Origin: Blastomussa wellsi
Lineage: Eukaryota; Cnidaria; Anthozoa; Scleractinia; Plerogyridae
Assembly (NCBI GenBank): GCA_947652115.1
Contig: OX393569.1
Span: forward strand, 18,392,650 to 18,456,649
Reading direction: 5' to 3'
Length of the DNA stretch: 64,000 nt
The notes under the pieces are model-generated. The model made no database searches, had not been told where the DNA came from, and worked only from the letters and a program-made list of their open reading frames with translations. This document shows positions 15,201 through 30,200 of this stretch, one piece after another. Numbering within the stretch: the stretch's first letter is position 1; every line of letters begins with the position of its first letter. The translations under genes and the position numbers were made by a program.

Positions 15201-18200
15201 TACCGATGCCATGAACTAGCTTCCCGCGTATGGAGTAGAAACAATCCTAGTCAATTCCTGTGGTCTTATGTGTTGGATCGTGGGCTTTGCAATATGTATT
15301 CTGTAGCAAACAAATCATTGAGTGAACAACTGATAAAATATTATACCTTTGAGGAAACATCTTTTCTTAGCCTCCTCGATCTGTTTATTGTACAGCGCCA
15401 CACTATACAACTGAAGGCAAAACAGTCTACCACGGAAGTACTGTCTGCTGCCTGTCCGACCACCGAGTCTGACGGTCTTACTGGTGTCCAACTGAACTCT
15501 GCCGATTCTTCTTGTCATGACAGCTTTCATATTCACCGAAATAGTCACCGCTTGACTTCTCTCGTCATAAGTCACGCCTACATAGTTCCAGGCCTTGTAT
15601 TTCATCACACGCCCACGTGTTTGTACAGTTATGGTTGTCCTTCGTGTCCGTCGAACTATTACCACTTGAAGGACTCTTTGGTTGATCATGCGTAGTTGGA
15701 ATCCTTTACGATTGCGGCCATAGTTCAGTATGATTCCAGATCGCCCTTCGTTGTATACCCATATCAGGACGGTGATGGAATATCTGGCGTCTAGCCTGCC
15801 CGTATTGGGAATCTCCACATAACTATTGCGCCGTCCGTAAAATCGCGCCGAGCCATCCCGTCTACCATCAGGGCCCTGGCTGTAACGAATTCCTACAAGA
15901 GATGCTGTGGGGTTTCGGCTTCGACTTAAGTCTCGCCCGCGCCGTTTGAAGTCCAGGGCATACACGGCAAGGGTTTTTGGTAATTTCACTATAAGAACAA
16001 CAACGACGAAAACATAAGCACTTGAGCTGTTATGAAACACATCGTAAATCAGCTACTTACAGCCGTGGAGAAAAAGAGTGCAGTTCGTGAAGCTACAAAA
16101 TAAATCTGAATTCTAGTAAGACTCTTCGTATAATTAAAGTATATTGTCTGTATGAAACAAAAAAGAAAGCCTGTCCAACTGGAGAAGTAGTTAACAAATT
16201 GCGTTACAAATCTGAAAGGACCTTTTAAATAAACGTGCATAGAATTTTTTCAATCTAAACCGCAGGGAGAAGGCCCCATTGATTCGAACTAATTTCAGGT
16301 ATCAATCTGTTAACCTTGGTTTTATCTAAACCTACTCTGTAAAGAATGTTAAAAGAAGTTCTCTCTGTTTATAGCGGGTATCAGGAAGCATGATGCAGAA
16401 AAAAAAATTATTACACAATAGAAGCGGGGTGGGTTAATTACCCATTCGACTTGGTGTGGTTGGACGAACCGTTGGCACTATAACTGAAAATGTTAAGTTG
16501 GCGAGAGGTTAGCTGAAACTATACTGTAGTTGGACATTAAATCACATTTACTCCTTCACTTCAAGAACTAAAATAACAACCCTAAGCTAAAGCACTTTGA
16601 TAGACAACAACAATCCTTGGGTACTCCTAGTTACATTTCCAAAATCATTGTTTCAATTGTCCCTAACTTATACCCCAATTAGTTCCACTACCATTTGTAA
16701 TAACGAAAGTACAATAAAGAATATTTTATTAAGAACCGAGGTTGGACGAATCTCAGACAATACCAGCATACCTTCGCGAAAGCATTTCTTCTTTTTACTG
16801 CGAATCTGTTGGCCATTCATAGCGAAGTTGTAAATCTGTAAACAGGCAATTCTTCCACGGAATTTGCGTCGATCACCGGGCTTGCTTCCAATCACAATAG
16901 GATAATTAGTGGCAAGCCCAACACGGAAGCGACCAATTCTGCGCTGGATGATGGGAAGACTGTCGAGCCAGAGGCTAGCTAGGCCTGTTCGCCGGTCGTA
17001 AGTCGCTGCAATGTAGTTCCACTGGCGTGGTTTTATCTTTTTGTAAATCGCTCTCGCAGATTTCCCCGAGCGTGGTGTAAATCGAGCGAACAGCCTAAAC
17101 TGGCTAATAATCCACACATGAAGACCCCAGCCTTTCGGATTGAAATGAAGCAGCGGTCCAGAGCTCTCGGGGTATACCCACATGATGATGGTCAGTGAGT
17201 ATCTTGTGTCAAGACAGCCGTTGTTGGGGATCAGCACATAGCTGCTTCTTGTTCCCCTAAAGGCAAGCGCTCCCCGAGGATTGTTGTCAGGACCACGCGT
17301 GTAGTACACTCCAACAAATGTCGCGGGAGGATTCACGTAGGTACTGATGTCGCGGTTCTTGGAAGCGCTGGTAAACTGGTAAACTGCGACTGCTCCTCGG
17401 CGAATCACTGGGAAATGACATTATAAACATAAATTGTATGGAAAATGCTTGAGAGAAGGAATTAGAAGATGGGACACTTTGTTGTCCCGAAACATGTCAT
17501 GAGAAAACGTAGATTGGTAGAAAGGGGAGATGTGTCTCAACAATTGTGGCGGATACCGTTTCAAGGAGAAGAAGACGGTTTTTATGGTACCAACTACATA
17601 TTTATGGGGCAATTCTTGTTAGCACCTTAAAATAAATAGAATCGGTTTTGGCCCTTATTTTGACGCTCGCTTTGAATAATGAAATAATTTGAATCGTAAG
17701 ACTCAATCAAGCAGTTTAAAAATGGGCATTTGATACTGAACTTACCAGGTGAGTAACAAATCCTATCCTTTAGCGTTCGCACGATGGACAAAAGGCGTGT
17801 GACCCCAACCACGAACACGTGTTTCCTGTCAGTTGTGACTCTCAGGAGACTTGTTCGACCAACCCTGCCAATTCCAATCGCGAATATCTCCACACCAGCT
17901 CCCTTCAGTGCCTCGGCCGGTTTCCTTACTCTGTCAAGTGACCGTCCAGTCGTTAGAACGATCAACACTCTTCGTCTTCCACATCGCGGTTTTCCTTTGA
18001 ACAAGTAAAGTCTAGCATGTCTCAAAGCCCTGCCTAGCCGTCTTCCACCTCTTAGAACCCGAATGCGACCAACTGCGTTGTAAATTTGTCGTTTCGTGTA
18101 TCTTCCGGAGAATCCGATGATTCGTCTGGAACGGGAGGCGAACGTCACGAGGCCAACTCGTGTGGCTCGACTGGAGATCGTGAATCGACGAACAGTTTCC

Positions 18201-21200
18201 CGTACAAATTGAACAACTTGTCGGACGGCTCGCCTTCCAGGAGTGGTAGCATCAATAAGGAAGCCGAGATCAACACGGGCTGTGCAAACTGTAAAGCGAA
18301 AAGAACATCAGACAATCAGTTATAAAGCGCCAGAGAGACGTATCTCTTTTCGTCATTATCACATCGCAGAAGCATTTTAAAACATTGAGCTTAAAGAGAT
18401 CATGTGATACAGATGAAACTTACTTCTTGGAGCTGGCGTAGGTGTTGGCGGAGGTGTTGGTGTTGTGATTGGAGGCCCTGAGACAAAAAGAGGCATTAGA
18501 CAGTAAAACTGTAGCGTATTATTAACTGTTTGTTTGCGTCCAACCGTGCTGGCCTCATGGCTAGTGCCGTGCACTCCAGACCAGGAAGCCGGGTTAAACG
18601 CCTTGCATACTCTCTTCCATTCCACCGCCTGGATATATGAATAGGACCGGGAGGATTAAACCCTGAGTGTTAACCCTGCCCAGCTTTTGGAGTAGAAAAA
18701 TTCCTTTTCAATTCATGCAACAGAAAGGTTGCGCCTGTCGTACGGGTTACTAGGCTCGAACGCGAACCTCATCTTCACGTGTAGGTACACGTTTGCATGC
18801 AATTCATCTAACAGAGAAATAATAAAAGTCATACCTTTGAGGAAACATCTTTTCTTAGCCTCCTCGATCTGCTTCCTGTACAGCGCCACACTATACAACT
18901 GAAGGCAAAAAAGTCTACCACGGAAGTACTGCGTGCTGCCTGTCCGACCCCCGAGTCTGACGGTCTTACTGGTGTCCAACTGAACTCTGCCGATCCTTCT
19001 TGTCATGACAGCTTTCATATTCACCCAAATAGTCACCGCTTGACTTCTCTCGTCATAAGTCACGCCTACATAGTTCCAGGCCTTGTATTTCATGACACGC
19101 CCACGTGTTTGTACAGTTATGGTTGTCCTTCGTGTCCGTCGAACTATTACAACTTGAAGGACTCTTTGGCTGATCATGCGAAGTTGGAATCCTTTACGAT
19201 TGCGGCCATAGTTCAGTATGATTCCAGATCGCCCTTCGTTGTATACCCATATAAGGACGGTGATGGAATATCTTGCGTCTAGTCTCCCTGTGTTGCGAAT
19301 CTCTACGTAGCTATTGCGCCTTCCATAAAATTGCGTCGAGCCATCCCGTCTACCATCAGGGCCCTGGCTGTAACGAATTCCTACAAGAGCAGCTGTGGGG
19401 TTTCGGCTTCGACTTAAGTCTCGCCCGCGTCGTTTGAAGTCCAGGGCATACACCGCGAGGGTCTTCGGTAATTTCACTACAGGTGCAACAAAAACAACAA
19501 GTGTAACAAAGACGTAAGTATTCAATTCGTTCTAAATGCGTCGTAAGTCTTCCTCCACAGAATGTAAAGAAGTAAGCAAAGTGTTTTGCAGTAATTCAGC
19601 ATTTGACATTGATGGGATGTTTCATGCCTTTTTAACTAAATAAGAAAATAGCACAATACAAAAGGACTGCTTTACCTCTTGGTGTAGACGTTGGTGCTGT
19701 CACAGGGCGAACTGTTGGCACTGAAAATTTAAAAAAAAGGAGAAAACAGTTGGATGGGGAAAAGAGAGCAGACATGGGATAGCAAGACATTACTTGAAAC
19801 GACTGGAACATGAAATCATAAACGCCATATTGCTGCCCCAAAAGTTCCATTCATCGCATCTTTCTTTTTCTTTTCATCGAGGGATCAGGTTGAAGAGAAA
19901 TGCGGTGGTCTCTTGTGGCACAGCAGTAATTCATGACGCTTATGTATGGATTGGCTAGCCGCCCACGCAAGATCTCACGTGAATGACTCGCTACCTATCA
20001 ACAGAGCACTAGAAAAGACAACAGGAACAATGTCCAGCATCGAAAACAATGGCAACTGCCACTTGAACACCAGTACAATTACAAACTTGCGAGAGGTGCC
20101 AAACTTCTGTTTGTGTAGAGACACGAGGGGCAAGAGAGAAGGAACGTTCTACTCACCAACTTTCCGTGGGCGGCAGACTTGATTCTTCAACTTTTGAATG
20201 ACGGACATTAACAAACTGAACGACACCGCCAGGACATGATACTGGTCTGTTGCCATCTGAAGCAACTGTCTTCGCCTATAGTTCTTTCCAAGACCAATCG
20301 CGAACACTTCAGCACCGGTAGCTTTCATGCGGCTTGCAGCTTGGCCAACACGGTCCTGTGAAATTCCATCAGTCATCAACACCAACACACGTTTTCTTCC
20401 TCGCGGATTCCTCCCTTTGAAGAGGTAACTGCGAGCGAAATCCAAAGCTTTGCCAATCCTCGTGCCTCCTCGTGGATAACGGATTCGGTCGATGGCCCGA
20501 AGAACTTGTACTTTCGACGAATAGCGTCTGAACCCGAAGATTGGTATTGGCCGAGATGAGAACAACACGACGCCGATTCGGGACTTTCCTCGAGAGACCT
20601 GAAAGAAGCTTACAATAGATTTGATGAAGTTAAGTATGCGGCCAAAGTTGCCTTTTCCTTGATATTCAATGCTTCCAGATCCATCGATCAGAAAACCGAG
20701 ATCCACACCAATCTTGCACACTGAAAAAAAAAATAAATAATAAGAAAAAGTAAAAGCCGTTATCTTCAAAAGAGTACTTTTTGCGATTATACAGATATCT
20801 AACAAATCGTAATATACTAAAGCAGTGGATAGCATTGTTGGCGCGCTCTGATTGGCTATTCAAACATGGGATATCGTTTGTTATTCACATCCGAGCAACT
20901 CGTGAGCATCCCGAACCCTCGCGTATAGTTTTACTCGCACTTCTTTTGTTGTGAAAATCAAACTCGATTTGAAACAGAAGTAGAAGGCAACTAGGAAATG
21001 GCTTATTGAGTTGAAATAACCATTTTTAGGTTATATTACCTGACTGTTTTATAATTTAGCATATACTTAAACAAGTACCCACGCCACTAAATAACCACAC
21101 TACTGTCCACCTCCACTTCGGTGAATAGTTGTTAATTATCCTCCGAAATTATATCACCTGATACTTGGTATGGCCGCGCTGGATAAAATCAGACAACGTT

Positions 21201-24200
21201 CTTAGTAGGGCAATTGTTTTATTATTCAAGAAATCATCAAAGAAATCTATTTTACTGCTGAAAGTAATGTAGTTTTGAAGCGCTTTGCAAGACGCAGTCT
21301 ACGTATTTCGCGGGATATCTGAACGGACGGTGGATAACAATAACTCCCTGGCCATCTGTGAGCTTCGTGACCATCTGTGAATAGTTAATGATTCATAATT
21401 CCATTTCACATATTTCAAAGCAAAAGGAAATGAAATGCTTACTTTCTGGGATTCGAGGCGTAGTAGGTGTCGCTGAGATATATGAAAGAAAGAAAAACCA
21501 ACAGTAGATATTAATATTCCAATATTACAATCGTATTAACATCATTAAACATGTTTACTAGAGTCATGAACTTGACAGTTAAGACACAATAATATAATCT
21601 TTTACATGCCGCGTGGGGATTGGGCACTGGAGGTATACGTTCACCAATGATAAACCATTAAGGTCCAGAGATGTCACCTCTTTCTATAACAAGGTGGCAG
21701 AAAAATACCTCCAGTGCCCAGTCGCCACGCAATTTGCTATGAGTGAAATTGAGGAACCAGTATCCGTAAGCAACCATCTTAACCTGACACATTTATTTTC
21801 ACGAAAGTATATAAAAATAAGTACTTACAAGGAACTGTTGGCTTTGTGACAGGCACTAAGAGAAAAATACAAGAGAAAAAAGAAATACTTTTTTGTGAGA
21901 CTCCAGTCATATCGGTACTAAGAAATTATACACATTATTAAAAGGAAAATGGACTGAATTCGCACGTAGAAAAATGAGGTCTGAAACCGTAAAATTGATA
22001 AAACTGTAGTGCGGTACTATTGCTTCGGGATGTCAAAATAAGAAAACGTGTTTAATTTTATTGGCATACTGATAACCCACAAATTGAACTTGCAGTCAAC
22101 TCGCCCTAAGACGAACACCATCCGGACCGGCACCGACTGCCATTCTAGGAGAGATTTTCAGCAAAACACGAATGCGCGACTTACGTTTCTTAAAACACCG
22201 CTTCCGTGCTGCACGGATCTGTTTCTCGTTCAAAGCAATACTGTAGACTTGGAGGCACGAGATTTTCCCGCGGAAAGCCCTTCGATCGCCAATTCTCGCG
22301 CCCATCCTTACTGGATAATTGGTAGCCAAGTCAAATCGTCCAATACTTTGCCGCGCTACAGGCTTGGAATTCAGCCACAGCGTCGCGACGCCAGTGTTGT
22401 AATCATACGTGGCTCCGATGTAGTTCCAAGCACGATAACGTGGCTTCTTGGAATAGGTCGCCACTGAAGACGTCCTTCCGCGAGAGCGTTTCACAAAACG
22501 CACAAAGAGCACCCTAGGACCAACCATCCACAGATGAACTCCAAACCCTCGCTTGTCATAGTTGAAGATTGGTCCTGATCGCCCGTTGTGGTAGATCCAG
22601 GCTAATATGGTCATGGATCGCCTGGTGTCCAGTTTGCCATTATTTGGGAATTCGATGTAACTGCTGGACGAACCGATGAAAAGAGTTGATCCGCCGGGAC
22701 GCCCGTCGGGACCCGGAGCCGGACGGACATTTGATGGTTCACCCGGTGGGTTATTCCCTGTGATATCTTTGGTTTTGGTGTCTTCATCGAGGGTAAATAT
22801 GGCCACCAGAGGTGGCAACACTGAAAGAATACAAGTCAAGTCATGTGGTTAGATTGGAAAGAATACATATCCGTCACACAAAATGAGGGTTGATATGTTT
22901 GTTTAATAAGAGCTACTTAATAAGCTACTTACCCGGTGGAGGCGGTGTTGGTGGAGGACCACCTAAGAAAGACGTCCAAATAATGATGGTTAATAGGATA
23001 TTTTTTCAGAGGAAAAGTATTCTCAGTATTGATTCGCCAGGATAGTAAGCTCAATTCCTTGATCTCGGCAGATTCTCGCCACCATGCTCAGACAAGAACA
23101 TAGAGGCAGATTGTACAAAAACTAATTTATTACTTCGACTAGTATGTTACTTTGAGCAGTGCATTCAAGTGTGCATTTCAAGGTAATACAAGGTTTTATC
23201 TGTACTTCCAAATAAATTATTGAGTCATACAAACAAACACGGTGGTAAACCAGTTAGTTGTGACCATTAAGAAATCCAGAAAGCGGCAAGGTGGAGGACA
23301 TGAATCCGGGATCTCCGGATTACACGACCAACGCCATTAACCACTTGCTACACTGCCTTCGACAAGGAGCATACTACATACATGATGTTGAAGTTAAGAT
23401 CTATCTACTTATTTTAGAACTCCCATTTACACTGCCACCCAGCTGTGTAACAAAATTAGCCTTCAGTCCTCACCTCTAAAACAGACATTTCTGCGCTTCT
23501 GCATCTGTGGCCCAGTCAGCGCCACATCAAACACCTGCATACAGGCGACGCGACCACGGAAACGAGTTCGTGAACCAGGTCTGCTTCCCATAATGGCAGG
23601 ATAGTTAGTGGCGAGTCTCAACCCTCGTCCGATGTTTCTCTGTGCAATGGGAGTCGACTCACGCCAGAGGGTGGCCAACCCAGTCTTGCAGTCATAGCTA
23701 GCAGCGATGTAGTTCCAACTTCTCCGGCGAATACCTCGTGTTCTCACAACGAACGACCCCCGGCCAGAACGCCTGACGAACTTCACGTACAAAGTGTTCT
23801 GTCTGATAACCCAGAGACCTACACCGGAACCCTGAGGCTTGTAGTGAAATATCGGCCCACTTCCTTCAGGGTAGACCCACACCAAAAGGGTGATGGAGTT
23901 CCTGGTGTCGATGCCACCGTTATTGGGGAAATAGACGTAACTTCCGCGTCGACCGGTGAAGTAGAAGGAACCCCGGGGGAATCTATCTGGTCCGGGAGCA
24001 AGACGTACCTGGCTGGGGCGTCCGGGTTTGTTTTTCCTTGGGCTAATGTCGCGTCCTTGTGTCCTACTATTGAGAGGGTATATGGCGACGGCACGAGGTG
24101 TTCCTGCGATAAATAGAGTCTCCCGTTTACATACAACTATTTAGTTTATACCACAGGGAGAGCGAGATATAAATTTAACCAAAATTGTGAAACAGTCGGA

Positions 24201-27200
24201 ATCCCATGAAACCTCAGGATGCAAAAGAGTTGAGCATTGTTTGTTTGCTTACTTCATTCTATATTACCGTGTAGAGAGGAGAATTAATTTGGCATTGAGA
24301 TTAAGTAAATGTATACAAACACAGGTAGGAATTCAAAACCTTACCAAGGTGGCACAAACTCGTACAACTGACAGCCCACCCTCCCCGGAAGGCGCTTCAC
24401 TAGAGGGTTGACCATTCATGGACAGCATAAATGTACAGACTACGTATAAAAATTTAGAATGACTTACTTTTTGGTGTTGGGACTGTAGCTAAAACAAGAA
24501 AACAATTTATGTTAAAATATGGACTGGCATCTTAGCCTCCTGCCCAGACGTTCTTTAGACTCGTCACGCAATCTTCCTCCCCACGCTGGGGAGGAAGATT
24601 GTGTGACGAACCAAAAGAGGCTACTGGCATCCGGATTGGTTACATTTTGCGGTAATTAGGTTAAAAAGACAAAAACATAAAAATTATTAATTAATGAATG
24701 TCCAATAGTAGCGACTGAGTAGGTACGGTTTATATGCAAACGCAGCCATAACACTACTGGAACAAAGACCTGAAAAGGAAATTTCAGGCTGAAGGAAGCC
24801 TGAAATTTCCTTTACAGGTCTTTGTTCCAGTAGTGTTATGGCTGCATTTGCATATAAACCGTACCTATAAAAATAATTGATTGACCCTTTCCTACTAAAA
24901 ATTACTAAGTGGAATTTACGAACGTAAAGTACGAACCGGCTACATTAAGCGACGCTAAATATATTTTTTGGTCATATTATAAACATCTTATTAACCGAGC
25001 TTAGTCGGTCTGTATGGGATAACCTTGACCCCTTTCGTGGGTAAAGTCCTCACTGCGTTCGGACTGTACTAAAGTCGTAAAGACGTCGGTCAAGATTTTC
25101 TCATACAAACCTCTTGCTCGGTCTCTCAGTGTAATGAAACCCTCGGAAACTTACGTCTAGGTGTAGGGGCAACAGGCCGGCAAACTTTCTCTTTCACAGC
25201 CCGAACAACTTTACCAAGGCGACTAAAACCAGCCGTGAATACATTGAGAGGGCTTGAAGCTATCCGCAATAGCTGGCTTCTGCTATAACGAGTACCGATA
25301 CCCAGGGCGAACAGCTCGACACCGTCCCTTTTCAGACGTGATGCAGGTATCCTAGTACCGTCCGACGACGCACCGTCGGTTATGATAAGCAAAGTGCGTT
25401 TACGCCCATGTAAGGTCCGCCGCCGAAATAGTCTCATCCTGGCATTTCGTAGGGCTCTTCCAATGTAGGTGCCGCGTCCTCGTGGTCGGTATCTGCAAAA
25501 TTAACATATAGATGAATGCACGGTCATATTATGTCACCTGAATTCTGAACCGCTTTTGTGAAAGGCTGTTCTTTTCACATGTTTCTGATGATATTATTTT
25601 TCATCAAAAACAGCCGGGACGGGGACTACATACGGTACTGTGTTTTCGTATTTAAGGCAATTCAATCGAAAGCATACAGTGTATACGCTGTACTGTTTTG
25701 TTTCCTGTTTGGAAGGAGGAAGGGGGATCCGTAAGACCAGTATCCACATAAAGTTTTTATCGTCTTAGGCTGTGAGTTCCATCTATTCTTGTCTACGGTT
25801 GTGGGTACGGAGATAAGTGCGGGGGCTGAGGGGGGAGTCTCGTTCGTTCAGTCTTTGAAGATTGGGACAAAACTATCAAAAGGTAACAATCGTATTAGGA
25901 GAGAGAAGTGTTAATATGTCACAGGCCTTTATCATTAATCTTTCATAAAATCTTACTGCTACAACACACAGACCTGATACGATTAATCGCTCTCACGACT
26001 TGCGTCCGTGAGCCATATCTTCTCAAACCAAATGCGAGTCGAGACCGAGAAGAGAACACCATCACACCCACGCGTGTTTCCCGTGCAGACAACGGGAAAA
26101 AACTAACAAAAGACTTCACAAAGTCCATAACTTTCCGGAAATTCCTTCGTCCGACACTTCTAGAACCATCAATAAGAATACCAAGATCAACACGGGACCT
26201 GCAAACTGAGATAAAAAATATGGATAGTTATGCGAATGCTTTGGTGCAAAACCGCGATACAGACCAAACGTAAAACAACTCCACGCGTTATAGTTGTCTT
26301 ATTATCATCAACGCTAACAAATGGTCTATAATTTATACTGATAAACATCGCGAAACCTCTGTATCTTTTCTGACAACTGAATAACGATGAAAAAATCAAC
26401 CGACTCAAGGATTTTCACTTTCTTTTTAACTATGTTTCGTTGTTTCCTTAGGAACAGTGAGAAACACCAAATGTGCTTTTGGGTAAATGCCCTAGCTTAT
26501 TGTGGCCTTTAATATTTCAGTATACTTCACCATCCATAAAATTTTGTACTAAAGATTGATAAATTGATAAACATTAGTGGCCATGTTCAATTTCGGCCGA
26601 ATTCCCTTTATATTAATGTGGTACTAGCAGAATTTCAATTAAATATAATGAACTTGTTCAGATTAACATGATTACCAGATACTTTTCTGGTCAACGCGCG
26701 TTATTACTTGTGGCTTAATTGCAATAAAAGTTCGGCGTTTAACGAGAACTAAAAATTACAGTATTAAACAGCACGGGATAGTTACCTGGTCGTGGAGTTG
26801 GCGCGGGCGTTGGAACTGATGAGAAAGTAAAATACTGTACTTAGTAACATCACTATAACAACAACAACAACAACAACAACAACACAACAGCGAATACGTA
26901 ACCCGAAAAACCCAAGAACAAAATAAATCAGTCAGTACGTACTTTGACGGAAGCACTTCTTCTGCAAGGCGAGAATCTGAGGTCGTGTAAGCGCCACGTT
27001 AAACAGCTGGAGACATGCGAGTCGACCGCGAAAAACACGACGAGAACCCGGCTTTCGACCAATAATGATGGGGTAATTAGTAGCCAGTCCACTCGGGAAC
27101 TTGCCGACATTACGCTGCGCTATCGGGTAGCCATTGCACCACAGCGTCGCCAATCCTGTTCGGTGGTTGTACGTCGCTGCGACGTAGTTCCAAGTCCGCG

Positions 27201-30200
27201 GTTTCAGCCCGCGGCCAATCAGCGGCTTCACCCGACGGCCAGTTCTCTTCCTGGGCATCAATCGGAAGTAGAGTTGATTCAGACGAGTAATCCACAAATG
27301 AACTCCCCATCCCTTCGGGTTGAAATGGATCAAAGGTCCCGGGGATTCAGGAAACACCCAGAATATCATCGTCAACGAGTAGCGAGTGTCGAGACAGCCG
27401 TTGTTAGGAATAACGGCATAGCTTACTCGCGTCTTTCCTCTTACTCGTGTTCTCCCAGGGAAGTAATAAGCCCCCTGCGGGTGACCGTCGGGTCCTTGGA
27501 TGTACCTCACCCTAACAAGACGTGCTGGAGGGTTCTTGTATTGACTGATGTCTCCGCCTCTTACTGCACTTGTGAAGGCGTACGTAGCTACTGCTCCTCT
27601 GGATAAAATCACTAGAAAAAAATCAGATATTAAATCTAAAGAAAGCGCTTACTAGAATTGATCTAGTTACTTTGATTCACTTCTTGATAGACGTATTCGG
27701 TATAATGTTAATTTCGTTAACACCTTTTCAGATTCAAAATTGCCTTATTGCTATTAAATATTGTTTTAAAAGGCGACAATGGGCCGGATTAAATTGATAC
27801 AAACGTGATTAAATACGAGGAAAAGCGAATCAAAGTTATATCTCATGATTTAAGTCCTTTTCCACGACTTATCAAAGATAGAATTCCATACTGTCGAAAC
27901 TTAAAAATGCTAGAGACGAAAAAATTGAGAGAAACGATTACTGAAAACGCACAAAACTAAATACGTATTTAGCGCATATCAATTAGCCTAATCTTTCATT
28001 AAACAACTGGACATGATCGAATGTAGAAAACAAGATGACATCGCCAAATTCTCCCTGGCAAATTATACATGTTACCCCATTCAATTTATGATGTGTAGCA
28101 CTTTGAATTACTGGATGTAGAAAGTTTTTTGAAAAAGTGTTCTTGTTCCTATAATTGTAAAAATAAATGAGAGCGACTTACCCGGAGAATGGCACATCTT
28201 GTCCTTGAGTGTCCTCACTATAGTCAGCAAGCTGCGAACATTGGTAGGAAACACGTGAAACCGGTCTGTAGCAATCTTCCTCAAGTACTTTACACTAACT
28301 CGACCGACTCCAACTGTGTACACTTCAACTCCAGCGGCATGCAATTTCCTCGCTGGACGCACGACATTATCACGTGATACGCCTGTAGTCACAAGGACGA
28401 GGACTCTTCTTCGGCCACACGTGGATTTACCGCGGAAGAGGTACTTCTTCACAAACATCAGGGCTTGGGCTGTCCTTCTTCCTCCTCCACGCAGAAGACG
28501 CAATTTCTTTAGCTCTTGGTAAACTTGCGCCCGACTATGAGATCGACGGAAGTCGAAGACAAGTCGCTGTCTTGTAGCGAAAAGAGCCAGACCTATTCTT
28601 GTTTGAGAGCTCTGGACGTTAAATAGTCTGACTGTTTCCTTCACGTACTCGATTATACGTTGAAAAGTGGCCCTGCCGGTTCGACGCGATCCATCGATAA
28701 GGAAACCAAGATCAATTCGGGCTCTGCAAACTAATGATAAGGGAAATAAGAAGGAAATCAGCCATATAAATAAATTCGCATCTAAATTACTGACTACAAC
28801 AATAACGACAGAAAGGTGCAGACAGACTTAGAGAGAGACAAACACACACACCTGCAAAGACGAAGATACCTACATACACGGACAGACAGGCAGGTACGGA
28901 GATAGCAAACAGGACAGACTAAGATACAACGGACATACACATGAGGTAGGTAGACAGACAGACAGATAGGTATGTAGACAGCGAGAAGACAGGCTAACAG
29001 ACATCCGACCGACAGACAGACAGAAAGGCAGGGAGGTAGCAAGAAGACATATTCACAGGCATCAGAAAGACGGACAGACAGAGTAACTGACTGAAAGTAA
29101 CACATCTATAGACAAATTCATAATTACTTGTATCCAAGTGGGCACCTCTCAGATTTCAATGGTTGGGGTTGGTCGGGTGCTGACGTTGCTCGTGTTAGAG
29201 AGAGCTTAATCTAACCAATACCTTACACGGTTATCCTAAACTAACTGCCTCGTCTTGGCATTCACGAGTCAACAACTTAGTAAAGTGATACGATTACTGC
29301 CTTGTACTCGATAAAACAAGAAGTCAATAACTGATTTCTCCGAGGGAAGGGGTTACTCCCCTATATGAGCAAAACCGGACGTGCCGCTGGATAGGGTATG
29401 GCTTTTGACCCCTCAGTCCTGAACAGTCAGGGTATATAATTCAGTAGAGGGGGTAAGTTTCGAAAGAAACTGTGGTGCTGCGTCGGTGGGAAGTATAACA
29501 ATATAATTTGGTTTTATCAAGTGGGTTGATAATGTGAATTGGCCACCGTAAAGAGATTCAAGAGCTCACGATTCGAGCGTTAGCCCTTCGTCGGAGCGAA
29601 TCAAGGAATTGTGAGTCGTGTGTTGTTTATAATATACAGAAAGATGGAGCTTCGCTATTGGTTGGTGCCTGGTAACGTGAAAACAACGGAATAAATTAGT
29701 TGAATGAAAAGCGTTCGTTGATACCGTGAGGAGTGCCGATTTGAAAAATAAATTTTTGTTCTAGAGTTTTGCGACTTTCCGTGTTTCCTTGGTGAAGGGA
29801 AAGGCCGCAGACTGCCATATGTTGCTTAGAATGATTTGGGAGATTGAAGTGTCCCGCGACCGGTTTCGATGCATTTTTGTCGTCTTTCTCTACGTCCCGA
29901 AGGTGTTCTCGGAATCGGTCGCCTAGTCGTCTCCCTGTCTCGCCGATGTATAACATTTTGCTAAGAGTGCAAGTTATGCAGTAGATGACATTGGCTGAGG
30001 TACAGGTGAAATGATCAGTGATAGATCGCTTGGGTCTCGTTATTTTGTCGACGTTGTGAATGAAAGGGCATGTTTTGCATCGTTCGCGAGCGCATTTAAA
30101 AGTTCCGGGTTGATCACTAGTTTGGAATGCACTTCTGACTAAAAAGTTACCTATGTTTTTGTCGCGTTTGAATGAAATTAAAGTTCAAGTTTAAAGTTCA

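Noticed and set aside
10072..18288. Dead VWA domains as pseudo-exons
   Set aside because: Frames, splice sites, both Cys and core strands are intact in all copies.
26944..27606. 220-codon plus-strand open frame
   Set aside because: Antisense shadow of LamG-8; no domain.
28794..29105. Cys/Leu/Ser-rich protein on the minus strand
   Set aside because: It is the translation of a degenerate tetranucleotide repeat.
29697..30182. Host GIY-YIG nuclease gene
   Set aside because: Cys-rich linker plus GIY-YIG order and the nearby terminal repeat point to a Penelope-like element.
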